Of a stretch of DNA of 64,000 bases, positions 32,666-42,469 are shown piece by piece. The translations under genes and the position numbers were made by a program. The stretch comes from Saprospiraceae bacterium (GTDB lineage: Bacteria; Bacteroidota; Bacteroidia; Chitinophagales; Saprospiraceae), in contig JADJNW010000007.1 of assembly GCA_016714085.1 (NCBI GenBank), forward strand, positions 62,001 to 126,000, in the 5' to 3' direction. The notes beneath the pieces are model-generated. The model saw only the letters and a program-made list of their open reading frames with translations, ran no database searches and was not told the origin of the DNA. Position 1 is the first letter of the stretch; each line of letters begins with the position of its first letter.

Positions 32666-33242
32666 AAGGTTTACTTGTTTTTGTTTGTCAAAAAGTAGGA
32701 TGCCGGGTGTTTTGGGGCCGAGTGATATTATACCAAATCAGGAATATGAAGTCGGAAGTCGAAAATTGTAAAACATTGTAAAACAATGAATTGAATCATC
32801 CGAAATGCATCTTTTTTAGCTGAAATGATACTAAATTTGGGCAATCGAAAAAAATGATGCCGCTTTCTTCAATTTACTCAAAATTTAAATGCTTGTTTAC
32901 AAAAAGACACCACCTTTTGCCGATAGTTGTAATCGATCGTCGAGCAAAAATTTGTCTTTGTCGAGGTTTTATAGAATAAAATAAGGCGATTGAGAAAGCG
33001 CGTCATACGGTCTATGCTTGAACTTTTCCTTTTCCATTCTGTTTTAATATTAAGTTATACCAAAGTGTTACCACGCTGCTCTCACATCTGATCTATTTCG
33101 TACGGATTTTATCGAATATGGAATCTTAACTGCGCAGTAGGGTTTGCGTCTTGTATTGCCATTAGAAAATTTGCCAACCAGTGAACTTGTCTAATAAAAA
33201 ATTCTAGAAAATAATTTATATCATCATAAAAATCAATTACTT
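32666..33242. other. Intergenic region, no recognisable feature
   Basis: The 577 bases separate divergent genes. I found no coding-like frame, no strong hairpin and no clear promoter. The right end is AT-rich and probably holds the promoter of the following gene. Confidence 0.4.
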
Positions 33243-33626
33243 ATGGTATCTGAAGGTATGTTAACGACAGAAAAAGATGAACGTTGGCTAAAGAAAATTG
33301 TAGATAAAGTCGTTCGTCCGCGAGGATTTGACGATATTCGCGCCAATATAGACGGTTACGAAGCTCCGGCGAAGTTGAGTCGCCGTAATAATGACGATGC
33401 TTATGTGCCAGATGTTACGGCTGTGATGCGCGGGCGCAAAAGTTATTTTGAATTGGCCATGAAAACGGAATATATCCGTGAAATGGTTTCTAAGTGGAAG
33501 CTAATCAGTCAGTTAGCGAGGATTAAAGCCGGAAAATTCTACCTTATCGCTCCGCGTGGTCATGTAGCATTTGCCGAACGATTACTCAAGAAACATCATA
33601 TTTCAGCCGAGTTGATTCGCATCTAA
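33243..33626 (+). CDS. Small conserved protein with possible PD-(D/E)XK nuclease fold
   Basis: The 127-residue protein has a helix rich in basic residues, then PDVTAVMRGRKSYFELAMKT with Asp57, Glu70 and Lys74, then SKWKLISQLARIKAGKFYLI and PRGHVAFAERLL. The order of a conserved Asp, an Glu-x-x-x-Lys on a strand, and a helix with Gln90 recalls restriction-endonuclease-like (PD-(D/E)XK) folds. The spacing is atypical, so the nuclease idea is tentative. It is 44 bases upstream of rpsU, an unusual neighbour. Confidence 0.5.
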   Translation: MVSEGMLTTEKDERWLKKIVDKVVRPRGFDDIRANIDGYEAPAKLSRRNNDDAYVPDVTAVMRGRKSYFELAMKTEYIREMVSKWKLISQLARIKAGKFYLIAPRGHVAFAERLLKKHHISAELIRI

Positions 33627-33670
33627 TGCGAAAAAAATAGTATTCATTTTTAACTAAAAATAAATTGCTT

Positions 33671-33871
33671 ATGCTCATTATTGATGTAAAAGACAATGAA
33701 GGAATTGACAAAGCACTGAAGCGTTATAAACGTAAGTACCAGCAAGCGCAGATTATTCAACAACTGCGTCAACGCCAGCACTTTACGAAGCCCTCCGTGA
33801 AACGCCGCAACGAAATCCTGAAAGCGGTGTACAAACAACACAAACAAGAGGAAGAAGGGGAAGCAATTTGA
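33671..33871 (+). CDS. rpsU: Small ribosomal subunit protein bS21
   Basis: This 66-residue basic protein matches bS21, which sits near the mRNA exit/anti-Shine-Dalgarno region of the 30S subunit. It shows IDKALKRYKRKYQQAQI, the helical basic core, and FTKPSVKRRNEILKAVYKQ. The usual start is MLIIDVKDNEGID, so the ATG is chosen over a TTG two codons earlier. It lies between the small nuclease-like gene and tlyA. Confidence 0.93.
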   Translation: MLIIDVKDNEGIDKALKRYKRKYQQAQIIQQLRQRQHFTKPSVKRRNEILKAVYKQHKQEEEGEAI

Positions 33872-33925
33872 TGCACCCTACTTCCGCTATTTTTCTTTTC
33901 TACGTATCTTGCCGACAAAAGGCCA

Positions 33926-34651
33926 ATGTCTGTCAGAATCGACACATGGTTGACACAGCATAAATACTTCGAATCGCGCGAGAAAGCACGTATTGCAATA
34001 GAAGAAGGCGCGATAGAAGTGAACGGAACACCTGTTTACAAAGCTTCTTTCAAGGTTACATTGCACGATCAAGTAGAAATTAAAGCCCCAGCCTTGCGCT
34101 ATGTAAGCCGTGGCGGACTAAAACTGGAAAAAGCAATTCGTGCATTCCAACTCGATTTTGCTAATAAAATAATCCTGGATGTGGGCGCTTCCACTGGAGG
34201 CTTCACCGATTGTGCCTTGCAGCATGGTGCAGCGAAAGTTTTTGCTGTGGACGTTGGCTCCGGGCAATTGCATCCTTCTTTACGTGCGCATCCACAACTG
34301 CGTTGGTGGGAGCATTTGCACATTCGAGATTTGACCTTGGAAATGCTTGGAGAAGCAGTGGACATTATTCTTGTGGATGTTTCTTTCATTAGCCTTCGGC
34401 ACATCTTTCCTTATTTAAAAACTTTTTTGAAAAAAGGCGGATTTATCATCACCCTCATCAAACCACAGTTTGAACTCGAAGAAAAAGTGCGGTTGAAAAA
34501 AGGTATAATCAAGGATGAAAAATTGCGGCAGCAAGTTTTGGAAAAAGTGACCGCAACTGCTCAGGAACAAGGCTTTGTACTGAAAAGACTTACCAATACG
34601 GACGCAGAAGAAGATAAAAAAAACGTCGAGTATTTAGCCTGGTGGGAGTAG
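33926..34651 (+). CDS. tlyA: TlyA-type rRNA 2'-O-methyltransferase
   Basis: The 241-residue protein has an N-terminal S4 RNA-binding domain (residues 1-60, MSVRIDTWLTQHKYFESREK) and an FtsJ-like methyltransferase domain. SAM motif I is LDVGASTGGFTD (84-95), and VDVSFISL plus LIKPQFE are further family motifs. TlyA proteins methylate ribosomal RNA; older annotations call them hemolysins. Ribosomal context (rpsU just upstream) fits. Confidence 0.9.
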   Translation: MSVRIDTWLTQHKYFESREKARIAIEEGAIEVNGTPVYKASFKVTLHDQVEIKAPALRYVSRGGLKLEKAIRAFQLDFANKIILDVGASTGGFTDCALQHGAAKVFAVDVGSGQLHPSLRAHPQLRWWEHLHIRDLTLEMLGEAVDIILVDVSFISLRHIFPYLKTFLKKGGFIITLIKPQFELEEKVRLKKGIIKDEKLRQQVLEKVTATAQEQGFVLKRLTNTDAEEDKKNVEYLAWWE

Positions 34652-34699
34652 CTCAACTATTTTTACATTTTCCTACCTTGTCGTAGAATCTCACCGAAT

Positions 34700-35622
34700 A
34701 TGCAAAACGAAAAATGGTTTGTTATCGTCAATCCCGCGGCGGGCAATGGCGCTGGCGCAAAGTACTGGAAAAAAATAAAACCCTTTCTCCAGGCGCATTT
34801 GCCGAATAGTGTTTTTGTGCTAACAGAATATTCCGGTCATGCCATCCTATTAGCAAAAGAAGCGATTCAGCAAGGCTTTCGTCATTTGATTGGCGTGGGT
34901 GGCGACGGCACGAACAACGAAGTTATAAATGGGATTTTCGCGCAAAGCGAAGTGCCGATTGCAGCAATTACTTATACGCTTTTGCCTGTGGGTACTGGCA
35001 ACGACTGGGTCCGAACGCATCGAATTCCACGAAGTTTAGAAGCCTGGTTTCAAATGTTGAAAAAGGTAATACAATTCTTCATGATGTAGGGCTTGTTTAT
35101 TATCAAAATGAAGGACAAGAGCAGCATCGCTATTTTGTGAATGTGGCAGGCATGGCTTATGATGCTTTCGTTGCAAGATTCGCAGAGCGCTATAAAAAAT
35201 GGGTTGCCCATAAAATTCTTTATCTGTTAATGGTGATTCGCTGCTTGTTTTTGTATCGTTTGCCCAAAGCAAAGGTCATTTTTGATGAACAAAGCGACGA
35301 AGATTTTTATTATACGATCAACGTTGGGATTGCCCGTTACTCCGGTGGTGGCATGCAATTAGTGCCGCACGCCGATCCAACCGATGGTCTGCTGGCGCTT
35401 ATGCTGGCACGGCGTTTAACAAAATTAGGTGTATTGCTCAATACTTATCGCTTTTATAATGGCACTTTGCATCGGCATCCGAAGATTGATATTTTTCAAA
35501 CCAAGCATATAAAAGTAACGTCTGATGAATTTATTGGATTAGAGGCAGATGGTGAATGGCTCGGCACAACCCCAGTGAAATTCAGCGTTTTACCTCAAGC
35601 TTTAAAAATTCTTATCCCATAA
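34700..35622 (+). CDS. Diacylglycerol kinase-type lipid kinase (YegS/DgkB family), frameshifted
   Basis: The first frame (to 35089) has the nucleotide-binding VGGDGTNNE (66-74) and LPVGTGNDW motifs of the DAGK catalytic domain. The second frame continues with NTILHDVGLVYYQ, NVAGMAYDAFVARF and the GLEADGEWLG motif near the end. The two join if the AAAAA run at 35060-35064 had one more A. The combined protein of about 307 residues has the normal family length. It phosphorylates diacylglycerol or a related lipid at the inner membrane. Probably intact in the organism. Confidence 0.85.
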
Positions 35623-35721
35623 ATCTTAAAAAAGTTGCTCTCTTTGCGTTACCTCTTGCCCATCTTCGCGTCAAAAGAATAAAACCTTTACAATTCAATT
35701 TACATCCAAAAATTAAAAGCA

Positions 35722-36411
35722 ATGAAAAATCTGATTATCGTCTTATTATTATCGTTCGTATTTATTCAATCCGTATCTGCACAATTGACCCCAAAAGGAG
35801 GCAGCATGGTGATGGAAAGAAATGAAAGCATGAGCCTGGGCAGCAATAGCGCACTAGTGGTGCAACTGAACGGTGTTGATGATAAACTCGCCGGCAAGGT
35901 CTGGGAAAAATTTATTGATGATTATTATAATGGTAAAACCGAATGGCAGCGCAAGCAAAAAGAATGGTTTACGGACAATATCAATATTCCGGCGATCGGT
36001 GGTGCCACTCCTGTAGATCTACACGCTCGCACCGAAGGCAAAACCGATGTGAAATTCATTGTTTGGGTCAATATGGGTGCTAGTTTCTTGAATTCCAGTG
36101 CATATCCTGAGCAATATGCAGAGGCAGAAAAGATCATGAACCAGTATCTGGTAGAAGTGCAGAAGGAAAAAACACGCCTGGAATTAGAAGACCAGGAGAA
36201 AGAGCTCAAAAAGCTGGAAAAAGAATTGGAAAAGCTAATTACTGCTAAAGACCGTGCGGAAAAGGAGATTCAAAAAGCAGAAGAAACGATCAAAAAAGCA
36301 ACAGCCGAAATCGAACAAAATGTGAAAGATCAGGAATTGGCTCGCCAAAAGATCGAGACACAAAAGCAAACAGTTGATACAGTGAAGGATAAACTTTCCA
36401 AGATCAACTAA
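35722..36411 (+). CDS. Secreted coiled-coil protein of unknown function
   Basis: The 229-residue protein has a signal peptide ending SVSAQ, a globular part (about 25-140) with VVQLNGVDDKLAGKVWEKFI and DVKFIVWVNMGASFL, and a C-terminal coiled coil (about 145-229) of Lys/Glu heptads. I do not recognise the globular domain. The pattern is conserved in secreted Saprospiria proteins. A strong terminator follows. It may bind a partner at the envelope through the coiled coil. Confidence 0.65.
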   Translation: MKNLIIVLLLSFVFIQSVSAQLTPKGGSMVMERNESMSLGSNSALVVQLNGVDDKLAGKVWEKFIDDYYNGKTEWQRKQKEWFTDNINIPAIGGATPVDLHARTEGKTDVKFIVWVNMGASFLNSSAYPEQYAEAEKIMNQYLVEVQKEKTRLELEDQEKELKKLEKELEKLITAKDRAEKEIQKAEETIKKATAEIEQNVKDQELARQKIETQKQTVDTVKDKLSKIN

Positions 36412-36450
36412 TACTCACAGATTAGGACTATAGCTTAGGAAACCAAGTGA

Positions 36451-36491
36451 GATGCGGGTCGCCGGAGGGCATGACTCGCATTTCTTTTTTT
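36451..36491 (+). terminator. Rho-independent terminator after the coiled-coil gene
   Basis: ATGCGGGTC pairs with GACTCGCAT with one mismatch around a GC-rich loop, followed by TTCTTTTTTT. It is one of the clearest terminators in the window. Confidence 0.7.
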
Positions 36492-36499
36492 AAGAAAAC

Positions 36500-36815
36500 A
36501 GTATTTAGAATTTTCTCCACAATTCTGAAGCTTCGCTCATTTTTGATTCTTACATTTTATGTGTAGATTTATAAATTGAAAGCAGTTCAAGAACAGAAGT
36601 AGTAGATATTTAAATTTTCATAATGAATATTATTTTTATTTGATTTGATAACTTTTGCTTAACAGCTGTTTCAGAAATTAACACCTTATCCACATTTGGA
36701 GCCTTTGTTATCCACAATTGTTGAAAAACAGGTAGTTTTTCGCATTCGCAAATCTCCAAAAGAACCCGTAGCTTTGTAGGTAAAGCAATTATATCGGCAT
36801 TTTATTGAGAAGACT
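36500..36815. other. Candidate replication-origin-like segment upstream of dnaB
   Basis: Two perfect DnaA boxes (TTATCCACA) at 36686-36694 and 36708-36716 are in the same orientation, 22 bases start to start. A third near-match (TTCTCCACA) lies at 36513-36521. Between them is very AT-rich DNA (about 36605-36655), suitable for unwinding. The layout fits an origin, or DnaA control of dnaB; without the rest of the genome neither can be settled. Confidence 0.4.
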
Positions 36816-38349
36816 ATGGCTGAACCCAAAAATATCAACAAGAGTGTGAGTAGTACTTCGAGGGGCTTGAGCAATCGAAGACGCAGCGAGGATTTGTCGG
36901 ATTATGTATTTGGCAAAGTGCCGCCGCAGGCCTGCCTTTGGAAGAGGCGGTGTTGGGTGCCATTATGCTCGATAAAAATGCTTTTTCAACCGTTTTGGAT
37001 ATTTTACGTGCCGATAGTTTTTATTCCGATGCCCATCAATTTATTTACAAAGCGATGCAACGCCTTTTTGAACGCTCTCAGCCGATAGATATGCTGACGG
37101 TGATGGAGGAATTGAAAAAGTCGGGCGATTTAGAGACGACGGGCGGCTTCCCGCTTATCTGGCAGCATTGACCAATAAAGTAGCTTCTGCCGCCAATATC
37201 GAATATCATGCGCGCATCATCTCCCAAAAGTATATGCAGCGCGAGTTGATTCGGGTATCGACCACTATTATCCGTGATTCTTTTGAAGATACCACCGACG
37301 TATTTGATTTGTTGGACACGGCTGAGCAAGGATTGTACGGTATCATTCAGCAAAACATGAGCCGTAGCTACGAGGCCATTGGCTCGCTTGCCAGCAAGGC
37401 CTATAAACAGCTACAGGAATTGCAAGAAAAAGAAGATGGGCTGACAGGTGTACCCACTGGTTTTACAGATTTGGACCGTATCACCTCTGGTTGGCAACCT
37501 TCTGATTTGATTATTATAGCGGCAAGACCGGGGATGGGCAAAACCTCGTTTGTGCTTTCTATCGCTCGTAATGCATCCTTGGATTATACAAAACCCGTAG
37601 CGATCTTTTCCTTGGAAATGTCGAATGTACAATTGGCGCAGCGCCTGATTTCAATGGAAGCGGAAGTTTCTTCTTCCAAATTGCGGAACGGAAAATTGGA
37701 TAACGACGAAATGGCAAGGATTGTGCGTGCAATTGATCGCATCAGCGACGCGCCAATTTATATCGACGATACTCCGGCAATCAATATTTTTGAACTGCGT
37801 GCCAAATGTCGCCGTATGAAAACCCAACATAATCTGCAATTGATCATCATCGACTATTTGCAATTGATGAGTGGCGGCGGTGAAAATCAGCGAGGTAACC
37901 GCGAACAAGAGGTGAGTGCTATTTCTCGCGCTTTGAAAGGTTTGGCAAAAGAACTCAATGTTCCAGTCATCGCACTATCGCAGTTGAGTCGGGCGGTGGA
38001 AGTACGTGGTGGCAGCAAGCGACCGCAGTTGAGTGACCTTCGTGAATCGGGTTCTATTGAGCAAGATGCTGATATTGTGTCATTTATATATCGTCCTGAA
38101 TATTATGGGATAACCGAAAGCCCGGAGGGTGAATCCCTCAAAGGCATTGCAGAAATCATTATTGCCAAGCACCGAAATGGCGCTTTGGCGGATGTGAAGC
38201 TTCGTTTCAAGAATGAACTGGCACAATTTGCTGATTTGGATAACCTGGATTTTGGCAATTTTCCAAGCGATACCTTCCAACCCGATACTGGCAGCAGCGT
38301 TATTACCATTCAATCCCGCATCAACGAAGATGAAGACATTCCTTTCTAA
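36816..38349 (+). CDS. dnaB: Replicative DNA helicase DnaB, with two apparent frameshifts
   Basis: The protein is split into three pieces that join into one DnaB of normal length. The N-terminal domain contains EEAVLGAIMLDKNAFSTVLD; the RecA-like domain contains the Walker A RPGMGKTS, IIIDYLQLM (Walker B) and SQLSRAVE. Frame changes occur near 36930 (one C missing in GGCC) and near 37147 (one T missing in GGCTTCCCG). DnaB is essential, so these are almost surely sequence errors rather than mutations. It lies next to an origin-like segment, and an rRNA pseudouridine synthase gene follows on the same strand. Confidence 0.92.
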
Positions 38350-38398
38350 ATACATTTGTAGCTTTGCGGTGTTTTTAGAAATCGGATAATTGCTGACA

Positions 38399-39208
38399 AT
38401 GGAACATAGAAAGAAAAATCAAGATAAAAAGCGTAGTAATTCTAAATCTTTTCGCCCAAAGCGAACTGCTTCATCGAATACGCAGATGGATGTGGAAGGG
38501 ATGCGCCTCAATAAATATGTGGCACACTGTGGCGTTTGCTCGCGTCGCCAGGCTGCAGATTTTGTCAAAAACGGCGATGTGACCGTGAATGGCGCAGTTA
38601 TAAAAGAACCTTTTTATCAGGTTCAAAAAGGCGATAAAATCCAATTCAAAGGCAAACCCATCAAGCCGGAAGGCAGGAAAGTGTATATTTTGATGAATAA
38701 ACCCAAGGATTTTATTACCACTCGAAGTGACGAGAAAGGGCGCAAAACGGTGATGGATTTGCTCAAAGGCAAAATCGAGGAACGCATTTTTCCGGTTGGA
38801 AGGCTTGATCGTGCTACTACCTGGCTGCTCTTGCTCACGAACGATGGTGATCTGGCCGAAAAACTTGCCCATCCCAGCCATAAGGTGAAAAAAGTGTACT
38901 ACGTGATCTTGAATAGACCTTTAGTGAAAGTGGATTTGGAAAAAATTCAAAAAGGGGTAGAATTGGAGGATGGCATCGCGGAAGTGGATGGGATTGATTA
39001 TGTAGCGGGAGCGCCTAAATCGGAAGTGGGCATTGAAATTCATCTTGGCAAAAACCGCATTGTACGGCGCATTTTTGAGCATTTGGGCTACGAAGTTGAA
39101 AAATTAGATCGCGTTTATTACGCGGGCTTGACTAAAAAAGACCTGCCGCGGGGCTTCTGGCGGCATTTAACAGAAAAAGAAATAATTATGCTGAAGCACT
39201 TTACGTAA
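38399..39208 (+). CDS. RsuA/RluB-type pseudouridine synthase
   Basis: The 269-residue protein has a basic N-terminal tail (about 1-35), an S4 domain (MRLNKYVAHCGVCSRRQA) and a catalytic domain with FPVGRLDRATTWLLLLTNDG, where the Asp of GRLD is the catalytic residue. KNRIVRRIFEHLGYEV near the end is typical. Members convert a specific uridine in 16S or 23S rRNA to pseudouridine. The usual Gly after Thr-Thr is Trp here. The ATG is preferred to a TTG three codons earlier. Confidence 0.88.
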   Translation: MEHRKKNQDKKRSNSKSFRPKRTASSNTQMDVEGMRLNKYVAHCGVCSRRQAADFVKNGDVTVNGAVIKEPFYQVQKGDKIQFKGKPIKPEGRKVYILMNKPKDFITTRSDEKGRKTVMDLLKGKIEERIFPVGRLDRATTWLLLLTNDGDLAEKLAHPSHKVKKVYYVILNRPLVKVDLEKIQKGVELEDGIAEVDGIDYVAGAPKSEVGIEIHLGKNRIVRRIFEHLGYEVEKLDRVYYAGLTKKDLPRGFWRHLTEKEIIMLKHFT

Positions 39209-40212
39209 AATTTGTCACAAAATCGAAGAAATTAGGTATGCTATACGACATTTTCAGCTTTAAGAAACAGAAGTATTTTGGAAGGAGAATAAAGGTATTT
39301 TAAAATTGGTTTTTCATATAATACAACTCCTTGTTTATAAAATATTTATGTATTGGTTTTTTTATCAAACGTTATAACGAAAATAACATTTAAATTATAG
39401 ATTCCGATTGACTTATACGTAGAGCATATAGATTGATTTTTTCTATGTCACAAAAAAAATAAAAAAAAAATGCAAAAAAATTATTAAATAATCTCATATT
39501 AACCTAAATTTGTATTGCAAAAATAAGATTCTCCCCTTACATTGCGTTCTATATTTTGATTCTATGCTAGAATTGAGCAAACCCGCAACCATTTCGCTGA
39601 AAATGCATACTTGTAATTAGGTTTATTTGTATGTATTGATTTACGGGTAAAAATATTGAAACACTAACAAAGTTTTAGAACAACACTATATCAACATGAA
39701 AACTACGCACAGTCTTTGTTCTTTGCGAATTGCAAGGATTAAACAGGCTAATTTTAGGGTATTTCCCTTATCTGTAAAAATTTCCCTTTATTAAAGTCAG
39801 GTCGCCTTGCGCTGTCACATTCGTGTGAATATGAGCGTTTTATAAACTGACTTCCTGTAAAAATCAAAGTTCGTACTCATGTAGTGTAAAGTTGTTCTCG
39901 ACGAATAGTTGATACTTTTTATATTATTTTCAAAAGGTATTTGTTAACTTTGTTGAGTATAAGTGTTTTAAGAGAATTTCGTACTAGCGGAACGTTTTTG
40001 GTTGTATTTGAGTTATTTTTAATACGAATTGTCATAAAATAAAAGATAAAAGTACCTGAGGCATCAAGAAAAGCGTTGAGAAAGAGGTACTTCCATAACA
40101 TGAAATGGAGATTGCCACTTGCAAAAGTGGGGATTCCAGAACGATATTTAAAATTGTGTAAATTTGTTTTTGTGGAGGGGTTGGGGCGAAAGCCTCAGCC
40201 CATCTTTTTGCG
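39209..40212. other. 1-kb noncoding region between a pseudouridine synthase and malic enzyme
   Basis: No convincing gene is present in about 1000 bases, unusual here. A 32-codon frame at 39696-39794 (MKTTHSLCSLRIARIKQ...) has a plausible start but looks like a truncated gene beginning. A perfect TAACTTTG element lies at 39945-39952 and an 8-bp inverted repeat AAGTACCT/AGGTACTT at 40050-40092. Together these could mark an unannotated small RNA, but nothing is certain. Confidence 0.35.
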
Positions 40213-41400
40213 TTACACCCCGCCGCTTAGTGCGGCTGCTTTTACTGCTGCTGCTACGCGCCAGGCCACTTGTTCATCCAAGCTTGGTGGAATTATTAAA
40301 TCCAGACTCGGATTGGTTATACATTCTGCTATTGCAAATGCAGCTGCCATTTTCATCGCCGGCGTGATGCTTTTAGCCCTGGCATCCAATGCGCCTCTGA
40401 ATACGCCGGGGAAACCCAGTACATTATTCACTTGATTAGGCATATCGCTCCTGCCGGTACCTACAATCGCTGCGCCGCCTTTGTAGGCTTCATCGGGCAT
40501 GATCTCTGGAGTTGGATTGGCTAAAGCCAAAATAATAGAATCCTTCGCCATTTTACTGACATCTTCTGCTGTCAAAAGCTTACCAATGCTAACGCCAATG
40601 AATACATCCGCGCCCACCAATGCGTCTTTCACCGAACCTTGCAAGCCATATTTATTGGTGAATTCCAGGGCAGCACGTTTCGACTCATTCAAATCTTCTC
40701 GCCCGGCATGAAGAATGCCCTTTGTATCGCAAATAATGATTTCTGCTACTTCCACATTGTGGCTGTTGCCAAAATAATCTACGCTTTTTAGCAAGCGAGC
40801 AATCGCAATGCCTGCCGCTCCTGCGCCATTAATTACTACTTTGAGATCGGACATTTTTTTGCCAACGACCTTCACCGCATTCAACAAAGCTGCCAAGACA
40901 ACAATCGCCGTGCCGTGTTGGTCATCATGGAAAACCGGAATACCTAAATCCTGTAATCTTGCTTCTACTTCAAAGCTTCGCGGAGCAGCAATATCCTCCA
41001 GGTTAATCCCGCCAAACACCGGCGAAATGAGCTTCACCGTTTCTACAATCTTGTCCACATCTTGGGTATCAATGCAAATAGGGAAGGCATCAATATTGGC
41101 GAATCGCTTGAATAACAAGGCTTTACCTTCCATCACAGGGATAGCAGCGTGCGCGCCTATATTGCCTAATCCCAGCACTGCCGATCCATCGCTGACGACG
41201 GCTACTGTATTATTTTTGATCGTGTATTCCCAAACCGATTCAGGATTGCGTTGAATTTCGAGGCAAGGCTCGGCAACACCAGGGGAATAAACAAGCGACA
41301 ATTGCTCGTTGGTTTGTACGTCAATTTTGGGCGTGATCGAAATTTTTCCTTTCAAACGCTTATGCAGAAGGAGGGATTCTTTGAAATAATCCATTTCCAT
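40213..41400 (-). CDS. NAD(P)-dependent malic enzyme
   Basis: The 395-residue enzyme oxidatively decarboxylates malate to pyruvate, linking the TCA cycle to pyruvate and NADPH. It shows VYSPGVAEPC with the catalytic Tyr, VFHDDQHGTA for metal and substrate binding, and the nucleotide fold INGAGAAGIAIARLL. It has the short form of about 400 residues without the phosphotransacetylase-like domain of MaeB. It stands alone on the minus strand. Confidence 0.93.
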   Translation of the reverse strand: MEMDYFKESLLLHKRLKGKISITPKIDVQTNEQLSLVYSPGVAEPCLEIQRNPESVWEYTIKNNTVAVVSDGSAVLGLGNIGAHAAIPVMEGKALLFKRFANIDAFPICIDTQDVDKIVETVKLISPVFGGINLEDIAAPRSFEVEARLQDLGIPVFHDDQHGTAIVVLAALLNAVKVVGKKMSDLKVVINGAGAAGIAIARLLKSVDYFGNSHNVEVAEIIICDTKGILHAGREDLNESKRAALEFTNKYGLQGSVKDALVGADVFIGVSIGKLLTAEDVSKMAKDSIILALANPTPEIMPDEAYKGGAAIVGTGRSDMPNQVNNVLGFPGVFRGALDARAKSITPAMKMAAAFAIAECITNPSLDLIIPPSLDEQVAWRVAAAVKAAALSGGV

Positions 41401-41499
41401 GATGAACTTGGTTTTACTTTGGTAATTGAATAGGCTTTGAACAGGAAAAGTAAGAAAAATTTGAAATCTGAGGTCGGAAAGATGAAAACTTATCTTTTT

Positions 41500-42402
41500 T
41501 TATTTACTAAAAGCCCAGCGCAAAAACGCAGGCATCACCTTTGCCCAGGTCGGCAGATTATGTTGTCCGCCTTTCATTTCCACATATTGAATGTCATTAC
41601 CTTCGCGGTAGCCCAGGTTTTTCAAGGCTTTGATGATGTCGAGCGTATCGTCAATAGCATCGATAATGCCATTATTGTTGCGGTCTTCTTGCTCGTCTTC
41701 TGTGCCCGTTTGCAGCCAGAATTTTAAACCAGCTTGCTTTTGACTTTTTTGTAATATGTCATGCAGGATGCGGTGTGCGTCGGGGTCTGCGGGATCAACG
41801 GGCTTCGAGCGCCACCAAAAAGAGCCAGAAAACACGCCCGCTTTGCCAAATATATGGGGATGATGCCAAACAATATCAAATGCCGAAAGCCCGCCTAATG
41901 AAAAACCGCCGTATGCCCAATCTTCGATTTTTTCGCTGCAACGGTAGCGTTTTTTTATATTTGTAATCAATTCATTTAAAATAAATTGTGTGAATAATCC
42001 AGCTTTAGCGCCGCGGTTTTTGTAATCCGCTTGACTGGCGATGCCGTACTCGTTCATGCGTTCGTGGTTGGCATGGATAGCGACGATAATGATTTTCGGA
42101 ATTTGATTTTTTTGATATAATTTTTCAAGAATATTTGCCAATTGGATCGCTTCCATATCCTGACCGTCGTTAAAAAAAAGCACAGGATAAGCCTTGGATT
42201 CATCAAAATAGCCAGGCGGCAAAAAGACATCTACGCGCACTTCGCGCTGGAGCGCTTGCGAAGGAAAGTTTTCAAAGTGTTGAATTTCAATGTTTTCGGC
42301 TGTTTGAAATAAAATTCGATTAGAAATTCGAGGCGTTTTTCGAGCAGCATTTTTAAAAATCGCATAGATATCTTTTGTTTGAACGAATTTTTCAAACCGC
42401 AA
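41500..42402 (-). CDS. Alpha/beta-hydrolase, enterochelin-esterase-like
   Basis: The 300-residue protein has an esterase-D/Fes-like alpha/beta-hydrolase domain: LPPGYF, FFNDGQD, the nucleophile elbow GFSLGGLSA, an acidic TGTEDEQ segment and His in GGQHNLP. An EF-hand-like DRNNNGIIDAIDD loop may bind calcium. It lies divergently next to a second esterase and a set of ATP-grasp and amidotransferase genes. No ATG is available at the N-terminus, so a TTG start or an upstream error is likely. It may release or cyclise the product of the cluster. Confidence 0.75.
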   Translation of the reverse strand: MRFEKFVQTKDIYAIFKNAARKTPRISNRILFQTAENIEIQHFENFPSQALQREVRVDVFLPPGYFDESKAYPVLFFNDGQDMEAIQLANILEKLYQKNQIPKIIIVAIHANHERMNEYGIASQADYKNRGAKAGLFTQFILNELITNIKKRYRCSEKIEDWAYGGFSLGGLSAFDIVWHHPHIFGKAGVFSGSFWWRSKPVDPADPDAHRILHDILQKSQKQAGLKFWLQTGTEDEQEDRNNNGIIDAIDDTLDIIKALKNLGYREGNDIQYVEMKGGQHNLPTWAKVMPAFLRWAFSK

Positions 42403-42430
42403 AAATAAGTGCTTTGTTCTGCAAAACGCT

Positions 42431-42438
42431 TACTTTTG
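42431..42438 (+). promoter_or_regulatory. -7 promoter element of the esterase/ATP-grasp cluster
   Basis: TACTTTTG matches TAnnTTTG and lies 31 bases before the esterase ATG, in the divergent gap. The -33 region is not well matched. Confidence 0.4.
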
Positions 42439-42469
42439 CCTAAGTGTATTTTTTACAATTTCTAAAATA

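Noticed and set aside
33671..33871. Counter-strand frame (65 codons) over rpsU
   Set aside because: bS21 is a firm assignment; the opposite frame is a shadow.
39919..40101. 60-codon minus-strand frame in the noncoding region
   Set aside because: Low-complexity, asparagine- and leucine-rich, no start context and no recognisable pattern.
41500..42402. Idea that the first esterase of the ATP-grasp cluster is a pseudogene because it lacks an ATG
   Set aside because: The catalytic motifs and reading frame are intact; a TTG start or an upstream sequence error is simpler.
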